A stretch of DNA of 64,000 bases. Source: Marmoricola sp. URHB0036 (GTDB lineage: Bacteria; Actinomycetota; Actinomycetes; Propionibacteriales; Nocardioidaceae). Shown here in pieces: positions 1 to 8,176 of this stretch (position 1 is its first letter; each line of letters opens with the position of its first letter). Location of the stretch: contig NZ_KE384490.1 in assembly GCF_000426045.1 (NCBI RefSeq), positions 124,001 to 188,000 of the forward strand, in the 5' to 3' direction. The translations under genes were made by a program, and so were the position numbers. The notes beneath the pieces are model-generated. The model saw nothing but the letters and a program-made list of their open reading frames with translations. It made no database searches and was not told the DNA's origin.

Positions 1-17
1 CGCCGGGGCAGCTGGCG

Positions 18-386
18 ATGACCGGACCGGTCGGTCAGGTGCGCAGCACCGGCACCTGCGTGCTGCTCACGATCGTCACGCTCGGCTTCTACACGTGGTA
101 CTGGTACTACAAGACGCACGACGAGATGAAGCGTCACTCCGGCCAGGGCATCGGCGGCGGCGTGGCGCTGATCCTCGCGATCTTCATCGGCATCGTGATG
201 CCCTTCCTGAACTCCAACGAGGTGGGCGACCTCTACGAACGGCGCGGTCAGGCACGCCCGGTGAGCGCGATCACCGGGCTGTGGGCGCTGCTCCTGGGGT
301 GGTTCTTCTTCGTCGGGCTGATCGTGTGGTTCGTGAAGACGAACGGCGCGCTCAACGCCTACTGGCGTTCGCTCGGCGCCAGCTGA
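18..386 (+). CDS. DUF4234-type small membrane protein
   Basis: This 122-residue protein has about three hydrophobic segments (roughly residues 12-29, 48-65 and 88-107). The N-terminal half has the Tyr/Trp-rich FYTWYWYYKTHDE stretch typical of DUF4234 proteins, whose role is unknown. Only 17 bases precede the ATG inside the window, so the true start could lie further upstream and the gene may be 5'-truncated. It is convergent with the KDPG aldolase gene and ends 6 bp from it, with no obvious hairpin between them. The family assignment comes from overall pattern only; no function is claimed. Confidence 0.7.
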   Translation: MTGPVGQVRSTGTCVLLTIVTLGFYTWYWYYKTHDEMKRHSGQGIGGGVALILAIFIGIVMPFLNSNEVGDLYERRGQARPVSAITGLWALLLGWFFFVGLIVWFVKTNGALNAYWRSLGAS

Positions 387-392
387 ACCACG

Positions 393-1013
393 TCAGGCGG
401 CCAGGTAGGTCGACTCGGCGGCCAGCCGGCTGATCCGTGCCCAGTCGCCCTGGGCGATCGCGTCCGTCGGTGTCAGCCAGCTGCCGCCGACGCAGCCGAC
501 GTTGGCCAGGCAGAGGTACGACGGTGCGCTGTCCGGGGTGATCCCGCCCGTGGGGCAGAACCTGGCCTGGGGCAGCGGAGCACCGGCCGCCTTGAGGAAG
601 GCAGATCCGCCGGAGGCCTCGGCCGGGAAGAACTTCAGTTCCCGGTAGCCGAGCTCGAGCAGTCGGATGACCTCGCTGACCGTGGCGGCGCCGGGCAGGT
701 GTGGCAGCCCGGTCTCCTGCATGGAGGCGGCCAGCTCGTCCGTCGTACCGGGGGAGACCAGGAACTGCGCGCCCGCGGAGAGCGCCTGCTTGGCCTGCTC
801 GGGTACGACGATCGTGCCCGCCCCGACGAGGATGTCGGGCACGTTGCTCGCGATCTGCTCGATGCAGTCCAGCGCCGCAGGCGTGCGCAGGGTCAGCTCG
901 ATCACGGGCACGCCTCCGTCCACGAGGGCCCGGGCGACGGGAACGGCATGGGCGACGTCGTCGAGCACGACGACGGGGATGACCGGCACGCGGTCGAGCA
1001 ACGACTCAGGCAT
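393..1013 (-). CDS. eda: KDPG/KHG aldolase (Entner-Doudoroff)
   Basis: This is a 206-residue class I aldolase. It cleaves 2-keto-3-deoxy-6-phosphogluconate to pyruvate and glyceraldehyde 3-phosphate in the cytoplasm. The Schiff-base lysine lies in the family signature [12 protein letters not shown], and the glutamate of VIELTLRTP near the N-terminus matches the general base region. The ATG at 1013 is preferred over an upstream in-frame ATG because it gives the normal family length and overlaps the edd stop by 8 bp (ATGCCTGA), indicating translational coupling. It is the last gene of zwf-edd-eda. Confidence 0.95.
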   Translation of the reverse strand: MPESLLDRVPVIPVVVLDDVAHAVPVARALVDGGVPVIELTLRTPAALDCIEQIASNVPDILVGAGTIVVPEQAKQALSAGAQFLVSPGTTDELAASMQETGLPHLPGAATVSEVIRLLELGYRELKFFPAEASGGSAFLKAAGAPLPQARFCPTGGITPDSAPSYLCLANVGCVGGSWLTPTDAIAQGDWARISRLAAESTYLAA

Positions 1014-2874
1014 CGAGGTCCTCCACGAAACCGTGGGTCGGGAACACGCTGGCACCCTGGTCGGCCGGGCCGACGTGGGAGCGGAAGGCGGCGAACAGCT
1101 CCCGTCCCGTCCCGAAGACCAGCGAGTCGTCAGCCCGGGCGACGGGCCGGTTCTCTAGGTCGTACGCCGAGACGTGCACGTCGAGCAGGCCGGTGTCGGC
1201 GTCGAGACTGACCAGGTCGCCGTCCTGCACCCGGGCGAGTGGTCCGCCGACCGATGCCTCCGGGGTGAGGTGGATGGCAGCCGGGACCTTGCCCGACGCG
1301 CCCGACATCCGGCCGTCGGTGACGAGCGCGACCCGCTGGCCGCGGTCCTGGAGGACCCCGAGGGCCGGGGTCAGCTTGTGCAGCTCCGGCATCCCGTTGG
1401 CCGCCGGGCCCTGGAAGCGGATCACCGCCACGAAGTCGCCCTCGAGGGAACCGGCCTCGAAGGCACGCAGGAAGTCGGCCTGGTCGTCGAAGACCCGGGC
1501 CGGTGCCTTCACCTGGCGCTGCTCGGCCTTGACCGCCGAGGTCTTGATCACCGCACGGCCGAGGTTGCCGTCGAGCATCCGTAGTCCACCGTCCTTCGCG
1601 AACGGGTCGTCGGCGCCGCGCAGCACGTCGGTGTCGTGGCTGCGCTTGGTGCCCTCCTCCCACGTGAGCTCGGCCTTGTCACCGACGCCGGTCAGGCGGG
1701 CCTCGGTGGTGTAGCGCCACAACCCGTGCCCGGCCACGGTCTCGACGTCGTCGTGCAGCAGCCCGTGCTTGAGCAGCGAGTGCACGGTGAACGCCAGCCC
1801 GCCGGCGGCGTGGAAGTGGTTCACGTCGGCCTTGCCGTTGGGGTACACCCGCGCCATCAGCGGTACGACGGCCGACAGGTCGGCCAGGTCGTCCCAGGTG
1901 AGGGTGATGCCCGCCGCGCGAGCGATGGCGACGAGGTGCACGGTGTGGTTGGTCGAACCACCGGTCGCGAGCAGCGCCACGCAACCGTTGACGATCGCCT
2001 TCTCGTCGACGATCCGGCCCACCGGCGTGAAGCTCTCGCCCCACGCGGTCAGTGCCGTCGACCGGGCCGCGGCGGCGTCGGTCAGGGCGGCACGCAGCGG
2101 GGTGCCTGGGTTGACGAAGCTGGCGCCCGGGAGGTGCAGGCCCATGACCTCCATCAGCATCTGGTTGGAGTTGGCGGTGCCGTAGAAGGTGCAGGTGCCG
2201 GCCGAGTGGTACGACGCCGACTCGGCCTCGAGCAGTTCCTCGCGACCGATCTCGCCGGCGGCGTACCGCTGCCTGATCGCGGCCTTCTCGTCGTTGGGCA
2301 GTCCCGAGGTCATCGGGCCGGCCGGCACGAAGACCGTGGGCAGATGGCCGAACGACAGCGCGCCGATCAACAAGCCGGGCACGATCTTGTCGCAGACGCC
2401 GAGCATCAGCGCGGCGTCGAACATGTCGTGCGACAGCGAGATGGCGGTCGACATCGCGATCACGTCGCGGCTGAACAGGGAGAGCTGCATGCCGTCGCGG
2501 CCCTGGGTGATGCCGTCGCACATGGCCGGTACGCCGCCGGCGAACTGCGCGATGCCGCCCGAGCGGATCACGGCCCGCTTGAGCTGGGCCGGGAAGGACT
2601 CGAAGGGCTGGTGCGCCGACAGCATGTCGTTGTAGGCCGAGACGATCGCGACGTTGGGCTTCACGTTGCCCCGCAGCGCGGCCTTGTCGACCGGCCCGGA
2701 CGCGGCGAACCCGTGGGCCAGGTTGGCGCAGGCCAGCCGCCCGCGAGCCGGGCCGCGCTCGGCGGCAGCGTCGAGGCGCTGCAGGTAGGCGGTCCGGTCG
2801 GGCCGGCTCCGCTCGCTGATGCGGGCCGTCACCTCGGCGACGACGGGGTGGATGGTGTTCGTGCGTCGGTTCAT
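1006..2874 (-). CDS. edd: 6-phosphogluconate dehydratase
   Basis: This 622-residue member of the IlvD/Edd dehydratase family converts 6-phosphogluconate to KDPG. Visible signatures are [20 protein letters not shown] near the N-terminus, the cluster-binding cysteines in [10 protein letters not shown] and [15 protein letters not shown], and [17 protein letters not shown] in the C-terminal domain. A [4Fe-4S] cluster is expected for the family. The length is right for Edd. The start at MNRRTN lies 8 bp after the zwf stop, and the end overlaps eda by 8 bp, so the three genes form one operon. Confidence 0.96.
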   Translation of the reverse strand: MNRRTNTIHPVVAEVTARISERSRPDRTAYLQRLDAAAERGPARGRLACANLAHGFAASGPVDKAALRGNVKPNVAIVSAYNDMLSAHQPFESFPAQLKRAVIRSGGIAQFAGGVPAMCDGITQGRDGMQLSLFSRDVIAMSTAISLSHDMFDAALMLGVCDKIVPGLLIGALSFGHLPTVFVPAGPMTSGLPNDEKAAIRQRYAAGEIGREELLEAESASYHSAGTCTFYGTANSNQMLMEVMGLHLPGASFVNPGTPLRAALTDAAAARSTALTAWGESFTPVGRIVDEKAIVNGCVALLATGGSTNHTVHLVAIARAAGITLTWDDLADLSAVVPLMARVYPNGKADVNHFHAAGGLAFTVHSLLKHGLLHDDVETVAGHGLWRYTTEARLTGVGDKAELTWEEGTKRSHDTDVLRGADDPFAKDGGLRMLDGNLGRAVIKTSAVKAEQRQVKAPARVFDDQADFLRAFEAGSLEGDFVAVIRFQGPAANGMPELHKLTPALGVLQDRGQRVALVTDGRMSGASGKVPAAIHLTPEASVGGPLARVQDGDLVSLDADTGLLDVHVSAYDLENRPVARADDSLVFGTGRELFAAFRSHVGPADQGASVFPTHGFVEDLDA

Positions 2875-2882
2875 GGGAGTCC

Positions 2883-4370
2883 TCACTCGTGCCAGGAACG
2901 GCCGTCGCGCTCGAGCAGGTTGATGGCCGCACTCGGGCCGCCGGTGCCGGCGGGGTAGGGGCGGGGAGCGTGGCCGGGGGCCGACCAGCGCTCGAGGATC
3001 GGCTCGACCCACGTCCACGCGGCCTCGACCTCGTCGCGGCGCATGAACAGGGTCGGGTTGCCGCGTACGACGTCCATCAGCAGCCGCTCGTAGGCGTCGG
3101 GCGAGTGTCGCTGGAAGGTCTGGGCGTAGTTCAGGTCGAGCGAGACCGGGCGCAGCCGGATGCCACCCGGACCGGGTTCCTTCGCGGTGAGGTGCAGCTT
3201 CATGCCCTCGTCGGGCTGGAGCTGGATGACGAGCCGGTTGGGCTCGCTGGTGCCTTCGCTGCCGGGGAACATCGGGTGCGGCACGTCCTTGAACTGGATG
3301 ACGATCTCCGAGACCCGTCGCTCCATCCGCTTGCCGGTGCGCAGGTAGAACGGCACCCCGGTCCACCGCCAGTTCTGCACCTCGGCCTTGATGGCCACGA
3401 AGGTCTCGGTCGTCGAGCCGGGTCGCTCCGCATCGGTCTGGTACGACGCGACAGCCGTGCCGTCGACGAGGCCGGGTCGGTACTGCCCGGCCACGACGGA
3501 GCTGTCCACGGCGGTGCCGGTGATCGGCTTCAGGGCCTGGAGCACCTTGAGCTTCTCGTCGCGGACGGTCTCGCGGCCGACGTACGTCGGAGGCTCCATC
3601 GCCACCAGGCAGAGCAGCTGGAGCAGGTGGTTCTGGATCATGTCGCGCAGGGCGCCCGAGCCGTCGTAGTAGCCACCGCGCGTGCCGACCCCGAGCGACT
3701 CGGCGGCGGTGATCTGCACGTGGTCGATGCAGTTGGCGTTCCAGAGCGGCTCGAGGAAGCTGTTGGCGAAGCGGGTCACCAGCAGGTTCTGCACGCTCTC
3801 CTTCCCGAGGTAGTGGTCGATGCGGAAGATCTGGTTCTCCTCGAAGACCGCGCCGACGGCGTCGTTGATCTCCCGCGCGGAGGCGAGGTCGTGGCCGATC
3901 GGCTTCTCCAGGACGAGCCGCGAGCTCTCGGTGACCAGGCCGTGGTCGGCGAGTCGGCGGCTCACCGGTCCGAACAGCGACGGGGCGATGGCGAGGTAGA
4001 AGACTCGCACCCGCTCGGGGTGGTCGAGAGTCTCCACGAGGCTGGACCAGCCGGCCTCGTGCTCGATGTCGATGCTGACGTGGGTCAGGCGGGCGACGAA
4101 CCGGTCGAGGACCGCGTCGTCGAGCTCGTCCGCACGCACGAAGCGCGGCAGCTCGCCGCGGATCTTGTCGCGGTAGCCGGCGACGTCGAGACCGGCGCGG
4201 GACAGGGCCACGATGCGGGTCTCGGCCGGGAGCTGGCCGTCGCGGTCGCGGAGGTAGAGCGCGGGCAGCAGCTTGCGGACGGCCAGGTCGCCGGTGCCGC
4301 CGAAGACGACGAAGTCGGCCGGGGGAACGGGGCCTGGGAGTGCGGGAGGAAGTCCAGGGGATGGGGACAT
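2883..4370 (-). CDS. zwf: glucose-6-phosphate 1-dehydrogenase
   Basis: This 495-residue enzyme makes 6-phosphogluconolactone from glucose 6-phosphate with NAD(P)+. It has the Rossmann start [19 protein letters not shown] and the catalytic motif [15 protein letters not shown], which carries the active-site His and substrate-binding residues. The start MSPSPG at 4370 gives the usual length; longer upstream extensions would read through the AT-rich promoter. It is the first gene of zwf-edd-eda. There is no lactonase gene beside it, so lactone hydrolysis must be encoded elsewhere or be spontaneous. Confidence 0.96.
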   Translation of the reverse strand: MSPSPGLPPALPGPVPPADFVVFGGTGDLAVRKLLPALYLRDRDGQLPAETRIVALSRAGLDVAGYRDKIRGELPRFVRADELDDAVLDRFVARLTHVSIDIEHEAGWSSLVETLDHPERVRVFYLAIAPSLFGPVSRRLADHGLVTESSRLVLEKPIGHDLASAREINDAVGAVFEENQIFRIDHYLGKESVQNLLVTRFANSFLEPLWNANCIDHVQITAAESLGVGTRGGYYDGSGALRDMIQNHLLQLLCLVAMEPPTYVGRETVRDEKLKVLQALKPITGTAVDSSVVAGQYRPGLVDGTAVASYQTDAERPGSTTETFVAIKAEVQNWRWTGVPFYLRTGKRMERRVSEIVIQFKDVPHPMFPGSEGTSEPNRLVIQLQPDEGMKLHLTAKEPGPGGIRLRPVSLDLNYAQTFQRHSPDAYERLLMDVVRGNPTLFMRRDEVEAAWTWVEPILERWSAPGHAPRPYPAGTGGPSAAINLLERDGRSWHE

Positions 4371-4506
4371 CAGTTGTCTCTCCGGGGAATGGACTGAACG
4401 AGCCTCCACCGTAGGCGGAGATATGTTGTTCTGCAAGACAGACTTATGACTTTTACAAAACAAAAGTCGCACAGTTGGGTGAACAGGAGTACGCGCCAGT
4501 GGTTCA
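4371..4506. promoter_or_regulatory. divergent ED/ROK promoter region with palindromes
   Basis: This 136-bp gap between divergent zwf and the ROK regulator is far more AT-rich than its surroundings. It holds a 21-bp perfect palindrome at 4448-4468, GACTTTT-N7-AAAAGTC, and an imperfect one at 4427-4440 (TGTTCTGCAAGACA). Both are well placed to act as operators for the two outward promoters. I could not assign convincing -35/-10 boxes. The natural candidate to bind them is the adjacent ROK protein, sensing a sugar or ED intermediate; this is inference from position. Confidence 0.6.
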
Positions 4507-5709
4507 ATGGCGGTCATGTCCTCCGTCCCCGGACCTGCCACCGCAGGCGAGGTCTTCTCGCTGATCCGCGACGGGCGTGCGCGGACCCGCAGCGACGTCG
4601 GTCGGCTCACCGGCCTGTCCCGTACGGCGGTCGCGGCCCGGATCGCGTCCCTGCTCGAGTCGGGGCTCGTGGTCGAGGGTGTCGAGGAGGAACGGGAGCC
4701 CTCGACCGGCGGCCGGCCCCCGGTCGGGCTGCGATTCAACCGTGACGCCGGCGTGGTGCTGGCCGGTGCGATCGGTCGCAGCCGCACCCAGCTGGGCGTC
4801 TGCGACCTCAACGGCGGCGTCCTCGCCACCAACGACCTCGAGCAGGAGGTCGGCGCCGCCCCGGACGACCTGATGCCGCAGGTGCTGGCCGGGTTCACCG
4901 ACCTGCTGAAGGAGGCGGGACGGCGGGTAACGGACGTGCGCGCCGTCGGCCTGAGCATCCCCGGCACCGTCGAGCTCGAGCGCGGCGCGAGTCTCGACTC
5001 GCCCATCATGGCCGGCTGGAACGGAGTCGAGCTCGCGCCGTACCTGGAGAAGCTGACCGGCGGCCGGGTCCCGGTCTTCGTCGACAACGACGCCAACGTG
5101 ATGGCGCTCTCCGAGCGGCGTGGTCACCTCGAACGGCACCGCGACCTGCTGTTCGTGAAGGCCTCGACCGGTATCGGCGTCGGCATCGTCACCGACGGCC
5201 GGCTGCTGCGCGGGGCCCTGGGCGCGGCCGGCGAGATCGGCCACAACAAGATCGCTGCCGCCCAGGGGCTGCCCTGTCGCTGCGGCGACACCGGCTGCCT
5301 CGAGGCGGTGGCGGCCGGTTGGGCACTCGTGCAGGCGGCGCGGACCGGCGGCCACGAGATCACCCACGTGCGCGACCTCGTCGCCCTGGCGGTCAAGGGT
5401 GACGCCGACGCCCGGCACCTCGTCCGGGTCGCCGGCCGTCGGATCGGCGAGGTCGTCGCCTCGACGGTGAACGTGTTGAACCCCGAGGCGGTCGTGGTCG
5501 GCGGCGACCTCGCCCAGGCCTACGACCCGTTCGTGGCCGGACTGCGCGAGTCGCTCTACTCCCAGGCCTCCGCCCTCGCCACCCGGGAGCTGGTGATCGT
5601 GCCGGTCACCCATGGCGAGCAGTCCGGTGTCGTCGGCTGTGCCGCCCTGGCGATCCGCGAGGTGCTGGACTCCGCAGCCGTCGACCGGGCGCTTCTGGAC
5701 GCAGACTAG
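4507..5709 (+). CDS. ROK-family transcriptional regulator
   Basis: This 400-residue protein has an N-terminal winged-helix region (about residues 15-60, including RSDVGRLTGLSRTAVAARI) followed by a ROK fold. The sugar-binding and zinc signatures are present: FVDNDANVMALSE, GEIGHNKIA and CRCGDTGCLEAVAAG. The phosphate-binding loop, normally DxGGTK, reads GAIGRSRT, so the catalytic-loop Asp appears lost and the protein is probably a repressor rather than a sugar kinase. A second ATG at 4516 is an alternative start; neither has a good ribosome site. It is divergent from zwf and is the likely regulator of the ED operon. Confidence 0.88.
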   Translation: MAVMSSVPGPATAGEVFSLIRDGRARTRSDVGRLTGLSRTAVAARIASLLESGLVVEGVEEEREPSTGGRPPVGLRFNRDAGVVLAGAIGRSRTQLGVCDLNGGVLATNDLEQEVGAAPDDLMPQVLAGFTDLLKEAGRRVTDVRAVGLSIPGTVELERGASLDSPIMAGWNGVELAPYLEKLTGGRVPVFVDNDANVMALSERRGHLERHRDLLFVKASTGIGVGIVTDGRLLRGALGAAGEIGHNKIAAAQGLPCRCGDTGCLEAVAAGWALVQAARTGGHEITHVRDLVALAVKGDADARHLVRVAGRRIGEVVASTVNVLNPEAVVVGGDLAQAYDPFVAGLRESLYSQASALATRELVIVPVTHGEQSGVVGCAALAIREVLDSAAVDRALLDAD

Positions 5710-5721
5710 AACACGTTCTAG
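5706..5721. promoter_or_regulatory. KstR-like operator
   Basis: The 16-bp perfect inverted repeat CTAGAACACGTTCTAG (7-bp arms, 2-bp spacer) contains an exact match to the TNNAACNNGTTNNA operator known for the TetR-family steroid regulator KstR. It overlaps the TAG stop of the ROK gene and lies 9 bp upstream of the next ATG, so a bound repressor would block a short or leaderless transcript. A second match lies at 44531-44544. Binding by a KstR-type protein is inferred. Confidence 0.6.
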
Positions 5722-5730
5722 CCTGCGGGG

Positions 5731-6774
5731 ATGACTCACCCCCTGCGCGTCATCCAGTGGACCACCGGCAACATCGGCCGCCGTTCGTTGCACGCGATCC
5801 TCGGCCGCCCCGACCTGGAGCTGGTCGGCGTCTACGCGCACGGCGAGGAGAAGGTGGGCCGGGACGCAGCCGAGCTGTGTGGCTGGCCCGAACCCACCGG
5901 GGTGCTGGCCACCAACGACATCGACGCGCTGATCGCGCTCGCGCCCGATGCCTGCTGCTACAACCCGCTCTGGCCGAGCGTCGAGGAGCTGGTGCGCCTC
6001 CTGGAGTCGGGCATCAACGTCTGCTCGAGCGCGGCCTGGATCACGGGTGGCAAGCAGTCGGCCGAGGACCGTGCCCGCATCGAGAAGGCCTGTGCGCAGG
6101 GTCGATCGACGATCTTCGGCAGCGGCGCCCACCCGGGCATCACCAACATGGTCGGGATGGTGCTCTCCGGTGCCTGCGAGGTGGTCGACACGATCACGAT
6201 CACCGAGTCGGTGGACTGCTCGACGTACGAGTCCGCCGGGACCCAGACGGCGATGGGGTTCTCGCAGTCGCCGGACACCCCGGGACTGGCCGAGAGCGTA
6301 CGGCGGGAGAGCGAGGTGTTCGCCGAGTCGGCGGCGATGATTGCCGATGCGATGGGAGTGACGCTCGACCGGATCACCTTCGACGTCACCTTCACCGAGG
6401 CGACCGGCGACTCCGACCTCGGGTTCATGCAGATCCCGGCCGGGACGGTCGGCGGCGTCCACGGCTACCACCGCGGCTGGGTCGGGGATCGCAACGTGGT
6501 CAGCGTGGGCTTCAACTGGACGATGGGTGAGCACGTCGTACCCCCCAAGCCGCTGGCCCACGGCCACGTCATCCAGGTCTTCGGCGTACCCAACATGCGC
6601 ACGGTGCTGCACTGCCTGCCGCCGAAGGACTGGCCCGAGGAGGGCTTCATGGGCCTCGGCATGATCTACACCGCGATGCCGGTGACCAACGCCGTGCCGG
6701 CCGTGGTCGCCGCCGAGCCCGGCATCAAGACCCTCGCGGACCTGCCGGTGGTGACCGGTCGGGCGCGGGTCTGA
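5731..6774 (+). CDS. DapB-like NAD(P)H-dependent oxidoreductase
   Basis: This 347-residue protein resembles the actinobacterial dihydrodipicolinate-reductase-like family, which keeps the Rossmann NAD(P)-binding domain (VIQWTTGNIGRRSL at residues 7-20) but is longer than true DapB (about 245-270 residues). Family members are linked to amine or hydrophobic-substrate oxidoreduction and often occur in lipid or steroid catabolic regulons. The KstR-like operator just upstream supports that link. The true substrate cannot be read from the sequence, and a role in lysine synthesis is unlikely. Confidence 0.8.
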   Translation: MTHPLRVIQWTTGNIGRRSLHAILGRPDLELVGVYAHGEEKVGRDAAELCGWPEPTGVLATNDIDALIALAPDACCYNPLWPSVEELVRLLESGINVCSSAAWITGGKQSAEDRARIEKACAQGRSTIFGSGAHPGITNMVGMVLSGACEVVDTITITESVDCSTYESAGTQTAMGFSQSPDTPGLAESVRRESEVFAESAAMIADAMGVTLDRITFDVTFTEATGDSDLGFMQIPAGTVGGVHGYHRGWVGDRNVVSVGFNWTMGEHVVPPKPLAHGHVIQVFGVPNMRTVLHCLPPKDWPEEGFMGLGMIYTAMPVTNAVPAVVAAEPGIKTLADLPVVTGRARV

Positions 6775-6784
6775 GGGGCGTGCC

Positions 6785-6810
6785 GGTTTCACAACCGGTG
6801 TTGTGAAACC
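6785..6810. repeat. 26-bp perfect inverted repeat after DapB-like gene
   Basis: A 10-bp arm GGTTTCACAA pairs perfectly with TTGTGAAACC across the 6-nt centre CCGGTG. It starts 10 bp after the preceding stop codon and lies 28 bp upstream of the -35 box of the next operon. It has no following T-run, so it could be a non-canonical terminator or an operator. Confidence 0.55.
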
Positions 6811-6837
6811 TGTGACCCCTGTGGCAAGCAGCCCCCA

Positions 6838-6880
6838 TTGACAGCCATCATCTAGGTATCTAATGTGCTAGGTAACTAGA
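6838..6880 (+). promoter_or_regulatory. consensus promoter with GntR operator repeats
   Basis: TTGACA (6838-6843) and TAATGT (6861-6866) are separated by exactly 17 bp, a near-consensus housekeeping promoter. Two copies of TAGGTAWCTA (6853-6862 and 6869-6878, 16 bp apart) flank or overlap the -10 box. TCTAG...CTAGA brackets the whole block. This is where an autoregulating YtrA-type repressor, encoded immediately downstream, would be expected to bind. The promoter is seen directly; the repressor assignment is inferred. Confidence 0.7.
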
Positions 6881-6896
6881 TGAATGGAAGTTCCAG

Positions 6897-7286
6897 ATGA
6901 TCGAGTTCTCGCTGGACACGAGGTCGGGCGTCTCGCCGTACCTCCAGGTCGTCCACCAGGTACGACGGGCCCTGCGCCTCGGACTGCTGGTCGAGGGCGA
7001 CCAGCTGCCCACCGTCAAGGACGTGGTGGCCAGCCTGGCGATCAACCCGAACACCGTGCTGAAGGCCTACCGCGAGCTCGAGCGCGACGGACTGGTCGCT
7101 GCCCGGCCGGGAGTCGGCACCTTCGTCACCCGGACCCTGGCCGACTCCACACTGGCCGCTCACGAACCACTCCGCCGCGACCTGGCGCGCTGGCTCGCGA
7201 AGGCCCGACTGGCCGGGCTCGACGAGGAGAGCATCGAGGCGCTCTTCGCGAGCACGTTTCGTGACGTGAACGAGGAGTCCGCGTGA
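6897..7286 (+). CDS. GntR-family regulator, YtrA type
   Basis: This short 129-residue GntR protein has the N-terminal winged helix (PTVKDVVASLAINPNTVLKA, then YRELERDGLVAARPGVGTFV) and only a small C-terminal helical tail. This is the YtrA-subfamily architecture, in which the regulator controls an adjacent ABC transporter. GGAAG lies 6 bp before the ATG. The stop overlaps the ATPase start (GTGA). The strong upstream promoter with embedded repeats suggests autorepression relieved by a small molecule or cell-envelope signal; the signal is unknown. Confidence 0.92.
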   Translation: MIEFSLDTRSGVSPYLQVVHQVRRALRLGLLVEGDQLPTVKDVVASLAINPNTVLKAYRELERDGLVAARPGVGTFVTRTLADSTLAAHEPLRRDLARWLAKARLAGLDEESIEALFASTFRDVNEESA

Positions 7287-8176
7287 ACGCCGTCGTGGCC
7301 GCCCACGGACTCGGCAAGCAGTACCGGCGTCGATGGGCGCTGCGTGACTGCACGCTCGAGATCCCCACCGGACGGGTGACCGGCCTGGTCGGCCCGAACG
7401 GCGCCGGCAAGACGACGCTGCTGAACCTGGCGGTCGGGATCCTGAGCCCGACCGTGGGCACCATCGAGGTCTGCGGGGGTCGACCCGCGGCCAGCTCGGC
7501 CCAGCTGGCGAAGGTCGGCTTCGTGGCGCAGGACACCCCGACGTACGCCGGACTCACGATCGCCGACCACCTGCGCCTGGGTGCCCACCTCAACCCTCGG
7601 TGGGACCAGGCGGCCGCGCGTCGCCGCATCGACCGCCTCGGCCTCGACCAGCGACAGAAGGCCGGGCGTCTCTCCGGCGGTCAACGTGCGCAGCTCGCAC
7701 TCACCCTCGGCCTGGCCAAGCGACCCGAGCTGCTGGTCCTCGACGAGCCGGTCGCGAGCCTCGACCCCCTGGCGCGGCGCGAGTTCCTGCAGGTGCTGAT
7801 GGAGGCGGTCGCCGAGGAGGAGATCAGTGTGCTGCTCTCCTCACATGTCGTCTCCGACCTCGAGCGCGTCTGTGACCACGCGGTCGTGCTGGTCGACTCG
7901 CAGGTCCGCGTCGCGGGCGACGTCGACCGGCTGCTGGCGACGCACCACCGGCTCTCCGGCCCGCGCCGAGATCCCGATTCGCTGCCGGCCGACCAGCACG
8001 TCGTCTGGGCCAGCCACACCGATCGGCAGTCCACCTACGTCGTACGCACGGAATCGCGCGTCCTCGATCCTTCCTGGTCGACCACGCCCCTCGGTCTCGA
8101 GGACCTGGTCCTGGCCTACATGGAGGGGAGCGCCCCTGCCGTCCAGTCCAGCCCCGAGCTCGAGGTGATCCCGTGA
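7283..8176 (+). CDS. ABC transporter ATP-binding protein
   Basis: This 297-residue ATPase has Walker A GPNGAGKTT (about residue 37), signature LSGGQRAQLALTLGLAKRP and Walker B LLVLDEPVASLDP. It has a C-terminal extension of about 90 residues after the nucleotide-binding domain, as in exporter-type YtrB/BcrA proteins. It starts with GTG overlapping the GntR gene by 4 bp and ends in a 4-bp GTGA overlap with the permease gene, so the three proteins are produced together. Substrate unknown; such systems often export peptides or antibiotics or act in cell-wall stress. Confidence 0.93.
   Translation: MNAVVAAHGLGKQYRRRWALRDCTLEIPTGRVTGLVGPNGAGKTTLLNLAVGILSPTVGTIEVCGGRPAASSAQLAKVGFVAQDTPTYAGLTIADHLRLGAHLNPRWDQAAARRRIDRLGLDQRQKAGRLSGGQRAQLALTLGLAKRPELLVLDEPVASLDPLARREFLQVLMEAVAEEEISVLLSSHVVSDLERVCDHAVVLVDSQVRVAGDVDRLLATHHRLSGPRRDPDSLPADQHVVWASHTDRQSTYVVRTESRVLDPSWSTTPLGLEDLVLAYMEGSAPAVQSSPELEVIP

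Noticed and set aside
1636-2958. Long open frame antisense to edd
   Set aside because: High GC makes long antisense frames common. The protein is Arg/Gly/His-rich without recognisable motifs, while the opposite strand encodes an intact dehydratase.
4504-6792. Long open frame antisense to the ROK and DapB-like genes
   Set aside because: Composition is low-complexity Arg/Gly/Asp/His and it spans two well-supported genes and their intergenic operator.
6785-6810. CRP/GlxR-type cAMP-receptor site
   Set aside because: The half-sites are in the opposite order (TCACA before TGTGA) from CRP sites, and the spacing does not match.
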